Below, in pieces: positions 35,038 to 45,087 of a stretch of DNA of 58,432 nt. The stretch is from Corynebacterium glyciniphilum AJ 3170 (GTDB lineage Bacteria; Actinomycetota; Actinomycetes; Mycobacteriales; Mycobacteriaceae), in contig NZ_CP006843.1 in NCBI RefSeq assembly GCF_000626675.1, positions 1-58,432 of the forward strand. The letters are read 5' to 3'. Position numbers and translations under genes: made by a program. Below the pieces are notes generated by a model, which was not told the DNA's origin, ran no database searches, and saw nothing but the letters and a program-made list of their open reading frames with translations. Every line of letters begins with the position of its first letter. The stretch's first letter is position 1.

Positions 35038-35694
35038 TCAACGGAGGCATGGGCGTCGGATAAGCACTTCGGCGCCGTGTTCTTTCCACTGTTCGTCGGC
35101 GGCCTGGTGGTAGTCGTGGCAGGCGGCAGTGGCGGTCAGGCTCATGCGGGGCAGGGTGCTGTAGTCGAGGTTGACGCGATGGATTTCCTGACGGATCGCG
35201 GCGTGTAGGGCACCCGTGGTGACTCGTGCGGAGCGCTGCAGGGACTGGCTTCGGTCGCGTAGTAGTGCGGTGGTGTGGCGCAGCAGCTCGAGGTGTTCGT
35301 CGGTGTAGGGGAGATCCAACGCCTGGTCGGCGTTGTCGTCGGTGGTCGTCGCTGTACAGGCAGCTGTTGTCGCGGTCGTTGTTCGAGCCCGGCGGCTGGT
35401 GGCGCGTTGCTGCTTGCGGGCTTCTGCGGCAGCGAGGGTCTTGGCGTGCTTCTTGCGCAGCTTCTTGGTGCGTGCGGCGGCGGCTTTAGTCCAGCGGCCG
35501 GCCCCTGCGGCGGTTGCCGTGGGGATCTGTGAGCGCTGGGCGCGGATCTCGTCGAGTTCCGCGGTGAGCTGGTCGCGCTCGGCGGTGGCCACCCCGACGG
35601 TGATTACGGTGTGCAGAATGTCCTCGAAGGTTCCGAGGATCTTGTCGGTGTGGGCGCGCATCGGTTTGGTCATCTCGGTCGCCATGGTTCTCAT
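35038..35694 (-). CDS. Basic coiled-coil plasmid protein, unknown
   Basis: A 218-residue protein with an N-terminal helix pair (TAERDQLTAELDEIRAQRSQ), a very basic Lys/Arg/Ala middle (KKLRKKHAKTLAAAEARKQQ) and a Thr-rich linker near 108-118, then a helical C-terminus. It lies 85 bases downstream of the putative replication gene and points the same way. It may be a DNA-binding accessory protein. I recognise no family. Confidence 0.6.
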   Translation of the reverse strand: MRTMATEMTKPMRAHTDKILGTFEDILHTVITVGVATAERDQLTAELDEIRAQRSQIPTATAAGAGRWTKAAAARTKKLRKKHAKTLAAAEARKQQRATSRRARTTTATTAACTATTTDDNADQALDLPYTDEHLELLRHTTALLRDRSQSLQRSARVTTGALHAAIRQEIHRVNLDYSTLPRMSLTATAACHDYHQAADEQWKEHGAEVLIRRPCLR

Positions 35695-35779
35695 TATCCC
35701 ATCTGTGGTCGTGTTTTCGGGGGAGATTGTGCTGTGTTTTTGCTGGTAGGGGGTTGTTTTTGGGGAATCTTTGGGGTTG

Positions 35780-37501
35780 CTATCCGACGGGTCGCCACTC
35801 TCGGCGGCTGCCGTTCCAGGTCAGCCCGAAAGCCTCGTCGACGTTGCTGCGACCGGGGAACTCGTCGGGGTTGTCCCAGTCGATGCGGTTGAGCACGCTG
35901 GTCATCCACGCAGCCGCGTTGTCCGGCCGGGTGCGGGTGCCCAGGGCGATGTGTCCGGTGGGAGAGGTCGCGGCGTGGACCAGGCCGGCGAGGACGTCAC
36001 GGGTGCCAGACCACTCGGGGGTGAGTCGGTCAATCAGCCGCGCCAAGCCATTGAGCGAGAGACGACCGTCATCGCAGTTCAACAGGTGCGCATACGGGCC
36101 CGTCGCCAGACTGTGCGCGGGATCGTGGCGGGTCAGGTCATCAGCGATACGCCGAGCTCGCAGAGAAATCCCGGATGCAGCCCTCTTCTTGTCCCCGCCA
36201 GGAGGCGAAGCCGACTCTGTCGGTGTCGGGGACGATTGTCTGGGCGAGATGGGAGGATGTGGGTTGTTCGCGGGCGCGTGCGCCCGGTGTTGGGTGACCC
36301 AATTTTCACCGGTCCGGAAAAATTGCCAGTAACTACTAGTATAGGTGGACTGCTGTTCATCACTGCTGTTCACAGTGCTTTTCTGGTTCGCGATCGCGGT
36401 GGCGACAACCCAGTCAGCGACCGTCATCCCCGGCTGGAGTTTGGTGTGCCGCTCGGCTAGCCGGGAGCGCGTGTTGGTGGCCCAGGCAGGGGCCGGTGGG
36501 GGAGGGGTCCCAGCGGGCAGCAGATGGCGGGGAATGTTGGCGTCGAAGTGGTTGGCTGCCCGGTGCTGAGCTTTACCGTGGTGGCAGCGTGCGGCCATAC
36601 GCTCGATCGAAGACAGGTAGCGCCCCTTCGCCTGGGGCTTGAGGAAGTTGTATTCAGTGAGGACCCGGGTGATCGTGCTGAGTCGGCGCACCCCGGTGGA
36701 CTCGGCGATCGTTGCCCCGTGGTGGTGTTGGGCCCGGGCGACGATGGTGGCGTTGGAGGCCGTGCAGCCGTGGCCGGCGGAGTCGAAGAAGTCGCCCATC
36801 GCGCGGATCAGGGCACGCACATTGTGCGGCGAGCAGTCCAAGGTCACCCCCTCTGCGCGGGCGGTGTCCAGGCAGGCGTCGGCGTGCTCGACCCAGTGAT
36901 CCCGCCCGGCCCAATAGCCACGGGTGGCTAAGTCCGTGGCGGGCAGCTCCCAGGACGTCGCAGAGCGCTGCGGGGCGTTGAGCGCCTCGATAGCCGGCTG
37001 GATCTCGGTCCGGGCTCGGCGTAGATCCTCGGCGATGGTGTCGGCGTAGTGGGTCAGCTCGTCACGAGCGTCAACGAAATCGTTCGGAAGGTCCAGGACT
37101 TTCGACCACGCGTTGATCTCACCGCGCTGGAAGCGGGCATGCATGACTGTGCGTGCGATGTTGGCGATCCGTCGCAGGGACTTCGCGGTGGTGTTCGCCG
37201 CGGTGATCTGCTTGTCGGTGACGGTCTCGGCAATCTGCTGGCGGGCCCACCAGTCCGGTTCCACTGAGTCGTGGCGTTCGGGCAAGTGCAGTGCCGTGGA
37301 GACCAATTCGGCGGCGATGCGGGGTCGGAGACGCCACCGCGGCAGGTGCTGTTTAGCCTCGTGCGGGGGGTGTTGTTGAGTTGTCGCAGGTGAGGCGGAA
37401 CCCGCCTGACCTGCAGAAGATATAGAAAAACCCAGGTTATGGCTGTGTCCTCTTGCATCTGGTAAGAGGGTGCAGCTATCCTGGGATACGTCGATAGGCA
37501 C
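35780..37501 (-). CDS. Putative plasmid replication initiator
   Basis: A 573-residue protein. GTG at 37501 was chosen because AGGGAG lies five bases upstream; a TTG at 37531 is in frame. The middle has a winged-helix-like region (HHGATIAESTGVRRLSTITR, then EYNFLKPQAKGRYLSS) and N- and C-terminal helical domains; residues about 350-440 are low complexity. It resembles, in layout only, large actinobacterial plasmid Rep proteins. The unusual upstream region, with an overlapping leader ORF and a terminator on the opposite strand, fits copy-number control. The assignment is by context and moderately uncertain. Confidence 0.5.
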   Translation of the reverse strand: MPIDVSQDSCTLLPDARGHSHNLGFSISSAGQAGSASPATTQQHPPHEAKQHLPRWRLRPRIAAELVSTALHLPERHDSVEPDWWARQQIAETVTDKQITAANTTAKSLRRIANIARTVMHARFQRGEINAWSKVLDLPNDFVDARDELTHYADTIAEDLRRARTEIQPAIEALNAPQRSATSWELPATDLATRGYWAGRDHWVEHADACLDTARAEGVTLDCSPHNVRALIRAMGDFFDSAGHGCTASNATIVARAQHHHGATIAESTGVRRLSTITRVLTEYNFLKPQAKGRYLSSIERMAARCHHGKAQHRAANHFDANIPRHLLPAGTPPPPAPAWATNTRSRLAERHTKLQPGMTVADWVVATAIANQKSTVNSSDEQQSTYTSSYWQFFRTGENWVTQHRAHAPANNPHPPISPRQSSPTPTESASPPGGDKKRAASGISLRARRIADDLTRHDPAHSLATGPYAHLLNCDDGRLSLNGLARLIDRLTPEWSGTRDVLAGLVHAATSPTGHIALGTRTRPDNAAAWMTSVLNRIDWDNPDEFPGRSNVDEAFGLTWNGSRREWRPVG

Positions 37502-37576
37502 TGACGCTCCCTGGTGGTTCGGGGGGAACAAAAAGCAGAAGAGTTGGTCCTCTTCTCGCCAGAACTTTTAGAAACT

Positions 37577-37609
37577 CCCTCGGGCTGGTTACCCGGGGGT
37601 TTTTCTTTT
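37577..37609 (+). terminator. Rho-independent terminator antisense to the rep leader
   Basis: CCCTCGGG and CCCGGGGG form an 8-bp stem with one G-U pair around a 7-base loop, followed on the plus strand by TTTTTCTTTT. No plus-strand gene ends here. It would terminate a short transcript antisense to the leader of the replication gene. Confidence 0.6.
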
Positions 37610-37612
37610 GCC

Positions 37613-38792
37613 TGCGGTCTCTGGGGCGGGGGTGTGTTCTAGGTTGGTTGGTTACCCGCTCCTGGTGAGGGAGCGAGGCGAACACACGGTGCGCCGGAGC
37701 CGGTCACCCTTGTTTCGGCCGGTGACGGGCAGATTTTGTCCATTCCCTGTGAAGTTGTGTCGAGCGCCCTGGTCACACGGCTCGCTGGCCGGGTGCGGTG
37801 AGCTGGGCGATGGCTCCATCACATTGGGGGGTTGGGCAGGTAGATCCTCCTGGAGGTAATTACAGAGATGTCATTCGATAATCTTTCCACATCCCCTCGT
37901 CTCGGGGAACAGGCGACACGGATAGCAGGGGAGTAGGAGGTGAGGAGCGCTCACCTCTGGTTCACAGGCGGCGAGCGGCCTGCACACGACGCCAACGACC
38001 GCCCCGAGCGCTGTGGCATGCCCTGTGAAGCGCTGCTGCTTCCACCGTGAAGCCTCAACACCGGCATATCGGCAATCTCGCCCCACCGACTCCTCGACTC
38101 ACACCAGCTGCGGCTACATCCCTGAGGCGTGCCTACTGGTGCTGGGGGAGGGGAAGGGGTCGACACGATCTGTGCGAATGTCAGCGCGCGGCCCTGAACG
38201 AGCGTTCCTCGCAGTGGCGAACTCGTGGGTGCCTGAGCGATACTGCCTTGAGGGGTACCGGCGTCACCCCGGGGGAGGGGGTGCGGTGCGGATGCCGGCG
38301 GGAAAAATCCTGGCGACGCGCCGTGGTTGCGGTGTGACGGCGATGCGTCGTGGCGTATACTCATGGGCAGGCTTTCTCCACGAGGTCAGAGTCGTGGGGT
38401 CAGCGAGCGTCATCCGGGCGGCAACCTGGGTGGCGCTCTTTTATATGTGTTGGCAGTGACCGTAACTGTCGATGTGATCTACAGCGGGGAGGCGCGCCGA
38501 GATTCACTGCAACCTCGTCTGAGAACACGGGGCTGCTTCCGAAGACCAGTAGGAGTCGGAGCGGTGGGGGGTCACTGCAGCGGGGAAGCCAAGACCCTAC
38601 ACCTGGACTGCGGGGAGACTACCGCACGTTCAGGTGTCAGTTGGGGTGTCAGACCACGAAAGCGATCGGGTTCATGATGGCCCTGTGCTTAACGGTGGTC
38701 AAGCGGCGGGGCTAGGCCCAAGGAGAGGACCGCGCAGAGGGGCAGTCGCGAGTAGATGAAGGAGTCAATCCATCGCGCACCAAACGCAAGTA
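37613..38792. other. Long non-coding region, candidate replication origin
   Basis: About 1.2 kb upstream of the putative rep gene with no convincing gene. It holds a perfect 8-bp hairpin at 37937-37957 (GAGGTGAG and its complement), a TCCTCC/GGAGG dyad near 37846, and G-rich stretches near 38140-38160. I see no clear iterons by eye. Its position beside rep makes it an origin candidate. Confidence 0.4.
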
Positions 38793-39818
38793 TCAGAACG
38801 GCAGTTCATTATTCCCCGACCATGGTTTCGGGGGCGGCGGCGGCAGTGCTCCTTCGGGGAGCGGCAAGCTGGTGACGACGTAGAGGTTCAAAATGTCGTC
38901 GCGGTCCATGAACATGATCTGACTGCGTTTGGTGGCGTCGAGCCTATTGCCAAGCCAGTTGCGGGCGGCTTTCGTAATCTCGCCACCTGCAACGATGAAG
39001 GCGTGGTCAACCAGCACCCTACGGTTGGCCTCGGGGTCGAATACTTCGTGTGCCAGCATCATGAGTGCCTGATTGTGGATCTCTGCCATGTTGGAGTTGC
39101 CGGTCTTGGTAACGCCGGAGGCGTCCAGTTTGCCCTTCTTCGCCTGAATGCCGAAGTACAGGACGTGCTGAGTCGGCAAGGTATAGCGCATCCAGATGTC
39201 CTTGCCGTACTCCAGGGCCTTGTCCTTGTGTCCTGCCGCCGTGATGCGGTGGTAGCCGAGCTGTCGGAAAAGCGGAAGCAGCACCTCCTCAATGAGCTCG
39301 TCTTCGCTGCAGTGATCGAGGTATCCCGCCAAGAGCAGTCGACGTTCCTGCTCGGCTTTGCTGAGTGGTCGGTGTGGGTTCGCTGCGAGCACCGTGACGG
39401 TTTGGGTGCCGACATGCCGGAGATAGCAGTGGTTGTCCTCTCCGTAGAAGGCTTCGAAGCCTTCGCGGCCGAGGATCTCATTGAGTTGCGCCAGTGCCCG
39501 GGGGCGGTCGGCTCCCTCATTGAACTGATCAGCCGGACTCATTAGTTGGTCGATCAATCGGCAGAAGATCTCTGGCGGGTGGTGGGGTCCATGGTGCGGT
39601 TCATCCAGCATCTGCTCGAGTACGTCAGCCACCCAGCGATGACGGGTTGAGCCGTCGTGCTCGTACTCTGTGTCTAACTCCTGGAAAAACTCCGTGATAT
39701 ACATGCTGGTGCGGTAAGGGAAGTACTTAGCCTCGGCTTCGTCCTCGGCGTCGTCACATCCACGATTCCCCACAACGAGGTCACCGAGCGCTTCGAGATT
39801 TCGTCTCCTGAACTTCAT
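38793..39818 (-). CDS. Nuclease-like defence protein, PD-(D/E)XK fold suspected
   Basis: A 341-residue protein. The N-terminal 110 residues (FPYRTSMYITEFFQELDTEY, then HRWVADVLEQML) resemble the helical N-terminal domain seen in AbiJ-like abortive-infection proteins. The second half fits a restriction-endonuclease fold: a Glu-rich helix (EDELIEEVLLPLFRQLGY), then GKDIW and GIQAKKGKLD, which would be the D...QxK active site. A single-gene anti-phage effector is the best guess. It is coupled by a four-base overlap to a small upstream ORF. No methyltransferase is nearby. Confidence 0.6.
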   Translation of the reverse strand: MKFRRRNLEALGDLVVGNRGCDDAEDEAEAKYFPYRTSMYITEFFQELDTEYEHDGSTRHRWVADVLEQMLDEPHHGPHHPPEIFCRLIDQLMSPADQFNEGADRPRALAQLNEILGREGFEAFYGEDNHCYLRHVGTQTVTVLAANPHRPLSKAEQERRLLLAGYLDHCSEDELIEEVLLPLFRQLGYHRITAAGHKDKALEYGKDIWMRYTLPTQHVLYFGIQAKKGKLDASGVTKTGNSNMAEIHNQALMMLAHEVFDPEANRRVLVDHAFIVAGGEITKAARNWLGNRLDATKRSQIMFMDRDDILNLYVVTSLPLPEGALPPPPPKPWSGNNELPF

Positions 39819-40042
39819 AATTTCATTGTCGCACGTGGTGCCGGCTGGCGTACGGGATCCCGGCTGATCCCCGACGGCACGCCGATCGCTGTATACGGGC
39901 TGTCCTCGCTAGCTACTCTGCGAGTCGTGCGGAATTGCGTGGCTCCGGAGACGATCAGGTGATCCTGAACCGTGACGGCTGAGAATCTCCGGTGCTCCCC
40001 AACGCGTTCAAGCAACTCACCGATCCGGTAGCGCCCGCCCAT
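39815..40042 (-). CDS. Small ORF coupled to the nuclease-like gene
   Basis: A 75-residue ORF starting MGGRYRIGELLERVGEHRR. GGAAG lies eight bases before its ATG, and its TGA overlaps the ATG of the nuclease-like gene in an ATGA junction. That coupling is the main reason to think it is real. The C-terminal half is Pro/Arg-rich and less convincing. It could be a regulator or antidote. Confidence 0.4.
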   Translation of the reverse strand: MGGRYRIGELLERVGEHRRFSAVTVQDHLIVSGATQFRTTRRVASEDSPYTAIGVPSGISRDPVRQPAPRATMKL

Positions 40043-40158
40043 CTCGAGAACTTCCGCCAGAGAAGGAGCTGCGCGCGGATGTGGACACCCCGGTGCGGCG
40101 TTGCCAATCGATGGTGGCTCAGACCAACATCGTTCTAGCCCTGCCCTCATATCGGTAT

Positions 40159-43100
40159 CTACAGTTCAACTGCGCTATCTCCTGGGGCATGTGGCTGCGA
40201 GCTCTCACTGGGGGGAGTGATACCGGGCCGATCCGTACGTTTGTTTCTGGTGACGGCGGCGAGGCTCTCTTCCAGGGAATAGGCATACAGGCCCGGGAAC
40301 CCGGTCGGCTCCTGCGTGTCTCTGATGCTTTCCTTGCTGCCGGTGCCGGCGTGGGTGACGACGCGGGCGACGTGGCGGAACTGGTCGCGTAGCTCGTCGC
40401 TTGCCTCGGCCTCGACGGTGTTCTGGGTGTCGCGGGCCTGCTGACGCTTGCGCCGCCACTCAACCAGCACCGGGTTAGATGCCTTCTTCTGGTCATCATC
40501 GGGGCCGGGGGACCGGGGGCTCTGACTGTCGTCGGCTCCCATGTCCTCGTGGTCGAACCGGTTGGCCTCGACAACACGAGCCTCGGCACGTTCAGCACGC
40601 TTGGCTGCGAGATCGGCGCGCAGTCTGGCCATGTATTTCTGCTTCTGCTCGGCAGTCGCCGGTGTGCGGGCCCCCAGCAGGCCGTCGGTGATCTGCGCAC
40701 GCTCGTCCCACAGGGCGATCTGGTCATCGAGTCGGTGGATCTTCGCGATCGCGGAGTCGATCGTCTTCTCGTCGGTGATGGTGGCCTGGTCGGTCCGGCA
40801 CTGCCACTCGGCGACGTTGCCGGCGGCCGCGACAATCTTGTCCCACAGTGGACGGGCCGGCAGACCCTCCTCGGCAGCGCGGGTCTGTACCTGGAGCTCA
40901 CGTAGCCGCACGGTCGCTGCAGCATGCTCGGCCGAGGCGGTCTCGATACGCTGCTTGCGCCCGATACGCGCGGAGGTCACCGCGGTGCTGAGGTTGTTGT
41001 GTGAGGCATTCGCCGCTGCCTGGGCCTCGGCGCATTCGGCGTCGAGACGTCGGTAGACCTCGATCATTTTGGCCTGGGTGACGGTGCGTTCGTACTCGGC
41101 GGTGACCGTGGCGAGGTGCGGGTAGTTCTCTGCTTCGCGCATCTCCTCGAGTGCTGCAGCCCGTCGGTCGCGCAGTGTATCGGCATTGCTGCGGCAGATG
41201 GTGATGTACTGCTTCGCCTCAGAATCGATCATCCGGTCCAGGAAGTCACTGCGGTGACGTCGGCGTCCAGCAGCATCCACCGCATCCAACCCCTTGCGCA
41301 GGTGCGTGGGCAGTTCATCACGGTTGGTGATGCGCTCGGCGGTGATCAGAGAGGGATCACGCTGGGCTGCGGCGGCGAACATGCGCACCGTGGCACACCA
41401 GGTGGCGTGGTACTCACGCTCATCAGGGTGGGGTTCACCGATCAGACTGGTCCACTCCGGGGTCTCGGACACCGCGGTGTCCCCGGCGGCGTCCAGGTGC
41501 TCCTGGATTACTGCATAGGTACCGCAGACGAAGTCGTGTAGCTCAGCGTCCCCGAGGATCCTGCTGCGCCGCTCGGTGTTCTGGGCCGCTGGCAGGGGAG
41601 CATCAACCGTCCACAGCAGGTCGCTGTCGGGCAGGATCTTGACTGCGTCGTTGTCTTCGACGGCCATGCGGACCAGGAACGCGAAGCTGTCGCGCTTGTC
41701 CTCGTCGGTGGCATCCCACCGGGTTTTCGCCGTGGCGATCGCCGCTGTGAGGATCGTGTCAGTGTCGGCTCCGAGAGCGTCGAGTCGGCCGACGTACTCG
41801 GCCAGCCGGCGAGACTGCCAGTCGGCCCGCAGCAGCGCGCGGGCCTCACCATCGGCGGTGGCCGCGACAACAACATCGACGGCGAGCTCTTCGGCCAGCT
41901 CGGTGTAGGCCGCCACCACGGTGGGCACATCCAGTTCGTCTGCGTCCGCTGCAGCCAGCGTGGCGTGTGCGGTGACAGCCGAGCCATCGCGTTCGATAAT
42001 CGAGGCGAACAGCTGCCGCGGTGACATCGGCTGGTTCTGAGGCAGGTGCGAGTCCACATCGGGCACCTGGTCATCAGGCAGGAAGATCTTGTTGAGCGAG
42101 CGTCCACGAGACAGTGCAACGTAGAGCCCCTGACGGTCCAGTGACGCCGATGGGATGACGTAGGCACGATCCACGGTCATGCCCTGACTGCGGTAGATCG
42201 TCGAGGCGTAACCCAGCTCCACATTCTCGGTGACATACTCAGCCGGCAGGGTCACCTTGTGCCCACGTTCGTGGTGGGCGACGGTCAGCGAGCCATCGTC
42301 GCTGACTCCGGTGATGCTCCACAGGTCACCGTTTTTCACCCGGTGCCTGCCGTTCGTGCCGTAGCGGATCGTCGAGTCGTTGGCGCGGGTGACGATCGTG
42401 TCACCGACCGCGGCAACCCGCCCGCCGGCAATGGTGGTCTGCCCGGCGGCGGGGTTCACCCGGCCGGAGTCGATGTAGTTCGTCCTTGCTATCTGGTTGA
42501 GTGCGTCGACGGTGTGGCTGTCCCCGGCGATCATCAGTGCGGTTTTGTTCTGCTTGATGGAGTCCCACCACGCGGTGAACACTCGACCGGGAAGTTCCTC
42601 GCGCAGTCCGGAATCCACCCGTCCGTGGGAGATGTACCAGTCGATAACGCTGGTGTCCCCGCCGCGCAGTGTCAGGCTGGCGTCTGCCTCGTCCGGGTCG
42701 TGGAATCGGTTGATCTCGGTGAGCACCGGGGCGTTGGTGGCGGTGGCGACCTCGGCGAGCATGCCGCCGGATTCGATCGCGGTGAGCTGCTGGGGGTCAC
42801 CGACCAGTCGCACTACCGCACCCACCTGGCTGGCTGCACGCACCAGCTCTGCCAGGTCTCGTGTGGAGGCCATACCGGCCTCATCAACGAGAATCACATC
42901 ACCCTCCCCGACGTCGAGACCATGGGCGATGTTGTCGGAGCCGGGGTGGATGAACTGCGCGATCGTACCGGTGGCAATGTCCGCGTCCTGTGCCAGCACG
43001 CTGGCGGCTACCGCGCTGGGGGCCAGGCCGATGACCGTGTTGCCGGACTTCTCCCAGGCGCGGGCGAACACCTCCATCGCGGTGGTTTTTCCCGCGCCGG

Positions 43101-45087
43101 CGGGACCAATGCCGGCGGCGAGTACCGCCGGGGAGCACAGCAGATGCTCGACGAACTCGGTCTTGTCGGCAGACAGGGTGATGTTCTTGGCGGCCTCGAT
43201 CTCCGCGGCAGCCTCACGTCCCTGGGCCGGGGAGTGGGCGTTGGCCACCCATAGTCCAGCGGCGTCGGTGATGGTCTTCTCGTCGTCGAGCACCGCCTGG
43301 GAGGTAAAGCGGGTGGAAGCGTGCGCAGTGAACACGGACTCACCGTTGGCGCGACGCAGTCGCGGTGAACAGGACTCGACGTTGACCCCGGGCAGGATGC
43401 GTTCATGGTCGATGGTGATGCAGTGCCCCGCCAGACACCAGGTGGTGATGCGCTCGACGACAGCGGCTTTCTGCTCGTCGGAGCAGAAGATGAACCGAGC
43501 ACATTGGCGGGAGGTTTCGGAGGTGATCTGGTACTCAGTCCAGCTGGAGCGCTCCCGGGCGAGGGCGTCCATCACCCGGTCGACGATCGTGTCCTCGGCA
43601 CCGGGGGAGTAGGGCACACGGCGCTTAGCCTGCTGGGTCTCGTATGCGTCCCGCTCAGCCTCGGGAGCCTCAGGGCCGGGGTCGGCAAGGTAGGTGTCAC
43701 CGGCGGCATACACGTCCTCCAGCACCGACTGGCGGTTGAAGTTGGGGGAGGTGGTGTCGGCGATACCGCGCCATTGTTCGACCATTTCTTGCAGGGATCG
43801 GGGTGCAGCTTTTGCTGCGCGGGTCTCCAGGTTCGCCTGTTCCATGAGCTTGTACTGCACATGTTTCGGCGGTGTGCGACCGTAGGTCTTTCGGTAGTCC
43901 TCGAGCAGTTCCCGGCCACGGTCCATAACGTCGTCGCGGCGACTCATCGCCCGCATCAGCTCGGTCGGAATGCCTTTGATCTCCCAGACCGGTCGGCCCC
44001 CGCGGGACTTCACCACCGGTTCGAACTCGACCTCCAGGTACCGGGCGACCAGTTCGGTGACCCTCTGGTTGTAGTGCTCGGAAGCGGTAACTGCCGCGCG
44101 GTGCAGCACGGTGCCGTCAACGGTGCGGTACCTGCCGTCGGTGCAGTGCACCCGGTTGAGCATCGCGCAGTGGGTGTGCAGGTTCGGGTCCCCGGCACGG
44201 TTGTCGAAGTGCAGAAACTTTGCCACGGTCGCGCCGTCGCAGTCGATCTTCTCCTGGCCTTGGGCACCGGCGCGGGTGAACACGGCGTTGTCCTCGATCC
44301 ACTGCAGTGAGGATTCCACTGCCTCAGAGTGGGCCTTCATGATTGCTGTGCGGGTCGTCTCGTCGCCGATACCCCACAGCACCGAGATTGACTTTGCCGG
44401 GGTGAAAACCATGTCGTAGCCGGCAACCGGGTAGCGGGCTTCGCGCTTGGCCTGGGCGATGAACGCGGTGATCCGGTCGGAGGTGATCGGGGCGGTGTGC
44501 CGCACCGCCTGGTCCTCGGTGCCGAGGCAGTCGGGCACGAATCCATCGGCAGAATCACCCGTCATCGTCTCCACGCCTTGTGCCGCAATGACACCGAACC
44601 GGCGCTCTGCATCGGTGGCTCCGGCGTCGATGTCGGTGAGCATCCGGCGGGCGACGATGCGCTCGATATCCTCTATTTCCTCCGGGGTGGGTACTGCCGC
44701 ATGCGCCTGGGTGAACTCGATGGTCTGCTGCTTGACTGCCATCAGGAACGGGTTGTCTCGGTTGAAGTCGGGGGCCCGCCGCCCCAGCCGCACGGCGTTG
44801 ATCGCCGCAGTCACCCCAGCACCGGAGCGGATGAGCTCGCCGATTTTCTCGTTGGCCTCCGGGTGCAAAAACTCACCGTATGCCGCCAACATCTGCTCTT
44901 CGGTGACTTCCCCGGAAACCCCCAACTGTGCGGCACCTTTGCCCCACCATTGGCCGGCCGGGGCACCGTGTGCAGTGTAGTAGTCCGCCATCAACTCGCC
45001 GCGGGTGCGTGCGTTGTCGCCGGTGGCCACCTGTCGGGTCAGGTAGGCGTACCCGTCCCCGGCGTGGAGCACCTTCAACGACATCAT
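40159..45087 (-). CDS. TrwC-type relaxase with helicase domain (TraA-like)
   Basis: A protein of about 1642 residues for conjugative DNA processing. Residues about 10-330 form a TrwC/TraI relaxase: LHFDNRAGDPNLHTHCAMLN near 300 holds the HxDxxxxxPxLHTH metal site, and an early Tyr (AYLTRQV) may be the nicking residue. GPAGAGKTTAMEVFARAW near 660 is Walker A of a RecD-like helicase, with VILVDEAGM as Walker B and SRGRS late in the helicase. The last 400 residues are coiled coil and disordered. It nicks oriT and unwinds plasmid DNA. No coupling ATPase or secretion genes are seen, so the plasmid would need a helper. Confidence 0.92.
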   Translation of the reverse strand: MMSLKVLHAGDGYAYLTRQVATGDNARTRGELMADYYTAHGAPAGQWWGKGAAQLGVSGEVTEEQMLAAYGEFLHPEANEKIGELIRSGAGVTAAINAVRLGRRAPDFNRDNPFLMAVKQQTIEFTQAHAAVPTPEEIEDIERIVARRMLTDIDAGATDAERRFGVIAAQGVETMTGDSADGFVPDCLGTEDQAVRHTAPITSDRITAFIAQAKREARYPVAGYDMVFTPAKSISVLWGIGDETTRTAIMKAHSEAVESSLQWIEDNAVFTRAGAQGQEKIDCDGATVAKFLHFDNRAGDPNLHTHCAMLNRVHCTDGRYRTVDGTVLHRAAVTASEHYNQRVTELVARYLEVEFEPVVKSRGGRPVWEIKGIPTELMRAMSRRDDVMDRGRELLEDYRKTYGRTPPKHVQYKLMEQANLETRAAKAAPRSLQEMVEQWRGIADTTSPNFNRQSVLEDVYAAGDTYLADPGPEAPEAERDAYETQQAKRRVPYSPGAEDTIVDRVMDALARERSSWTEYQITSETSRQCARFIFCSDEQKAAVVERITTWCLAGHCITIDHERILPGVNVESCSPRLRRANGESVFTAHASTRFTSQAVLDDEKTITDAAGLWVANAHSPAQGREAAAEIEAAKNITLSADKTEFVEHLLCSPAVLAAGIGPAGAGKTTAMEVFARAWEKSGNTVIGLAPSAVAASVLAQDADIATGTIAQFIHPGSDNIAHGLDVGEGDVILVDEAGMASTRDLAELVRAASQVGAVVRLVGDPQQLTAIESGGMLAEVATATNAPVLTEINRFHDPDEADASLTLRGGDTSVIDWYISHGRVDSGLREELPGRVFTAWWDSIKQNKTALMIAGDSHTVDALNQIARTNYIDSGRVNPAAGQTTIAGGRVAAVGDTIVTRANDSTIRYGTNGRHRVKNGDLWSITGVSDDGSLTVAHHERGHKVTLPAEYVTENVELGYASTIYRSQGMTVDRAYVIPSASLDRQGLYVALSRGRSLNKIFLPDDQVPDVDSHLPQNQPMSPRQLFASIIERDGSAVTAHATLAAADADELDVPTVVAAYTELAEELAVDVVVAATADGEARALLRADWQSRRLAEYVGRLDALGADTDTILTAAIATAKTRWDATDEDKRDSFAFLVRMAVEDNDAVKILPDSDLLWTVDAPLPAAQNTERRSRILGDAELHDFVCGTYAVIQEHLDAAGDTAVSETPEWTSLIGEPHPDEREYHATWCATVRMFAAAAQRDPSLITAERITNRDELPTHLRKGLDAVDAAGRRRHRSDFLDRMIDSEAKQYITICRSNADTLRDRRAAALEEMREAENYPHLATVTAEYERTVTQAKMIEVYRRLDAECAEAQAAANASHNNLSTAVTSARIGRKQRIETASAEHAAATVRLRELQVQTRAAEEGLPARPLWDKIVAAAGNVAEWQCRTDQATITDEKTIDSAIAKIHRLDDQIALWDERAQITDGLLGARTPATAEQKQKYMARLRADLAAKRAERAEARVVEANRFDHEDMGADDSQSPRSPGPDDDQKKASNPVLVEWRRKRQQARDTQNTVEAEASDELRDQFRHVARVVTHAGTGSKESIRDTQEPTGFPGLYAYSLEESLAAVTRNKRTDRPGITPPSESSQPHAPGDSAVEL

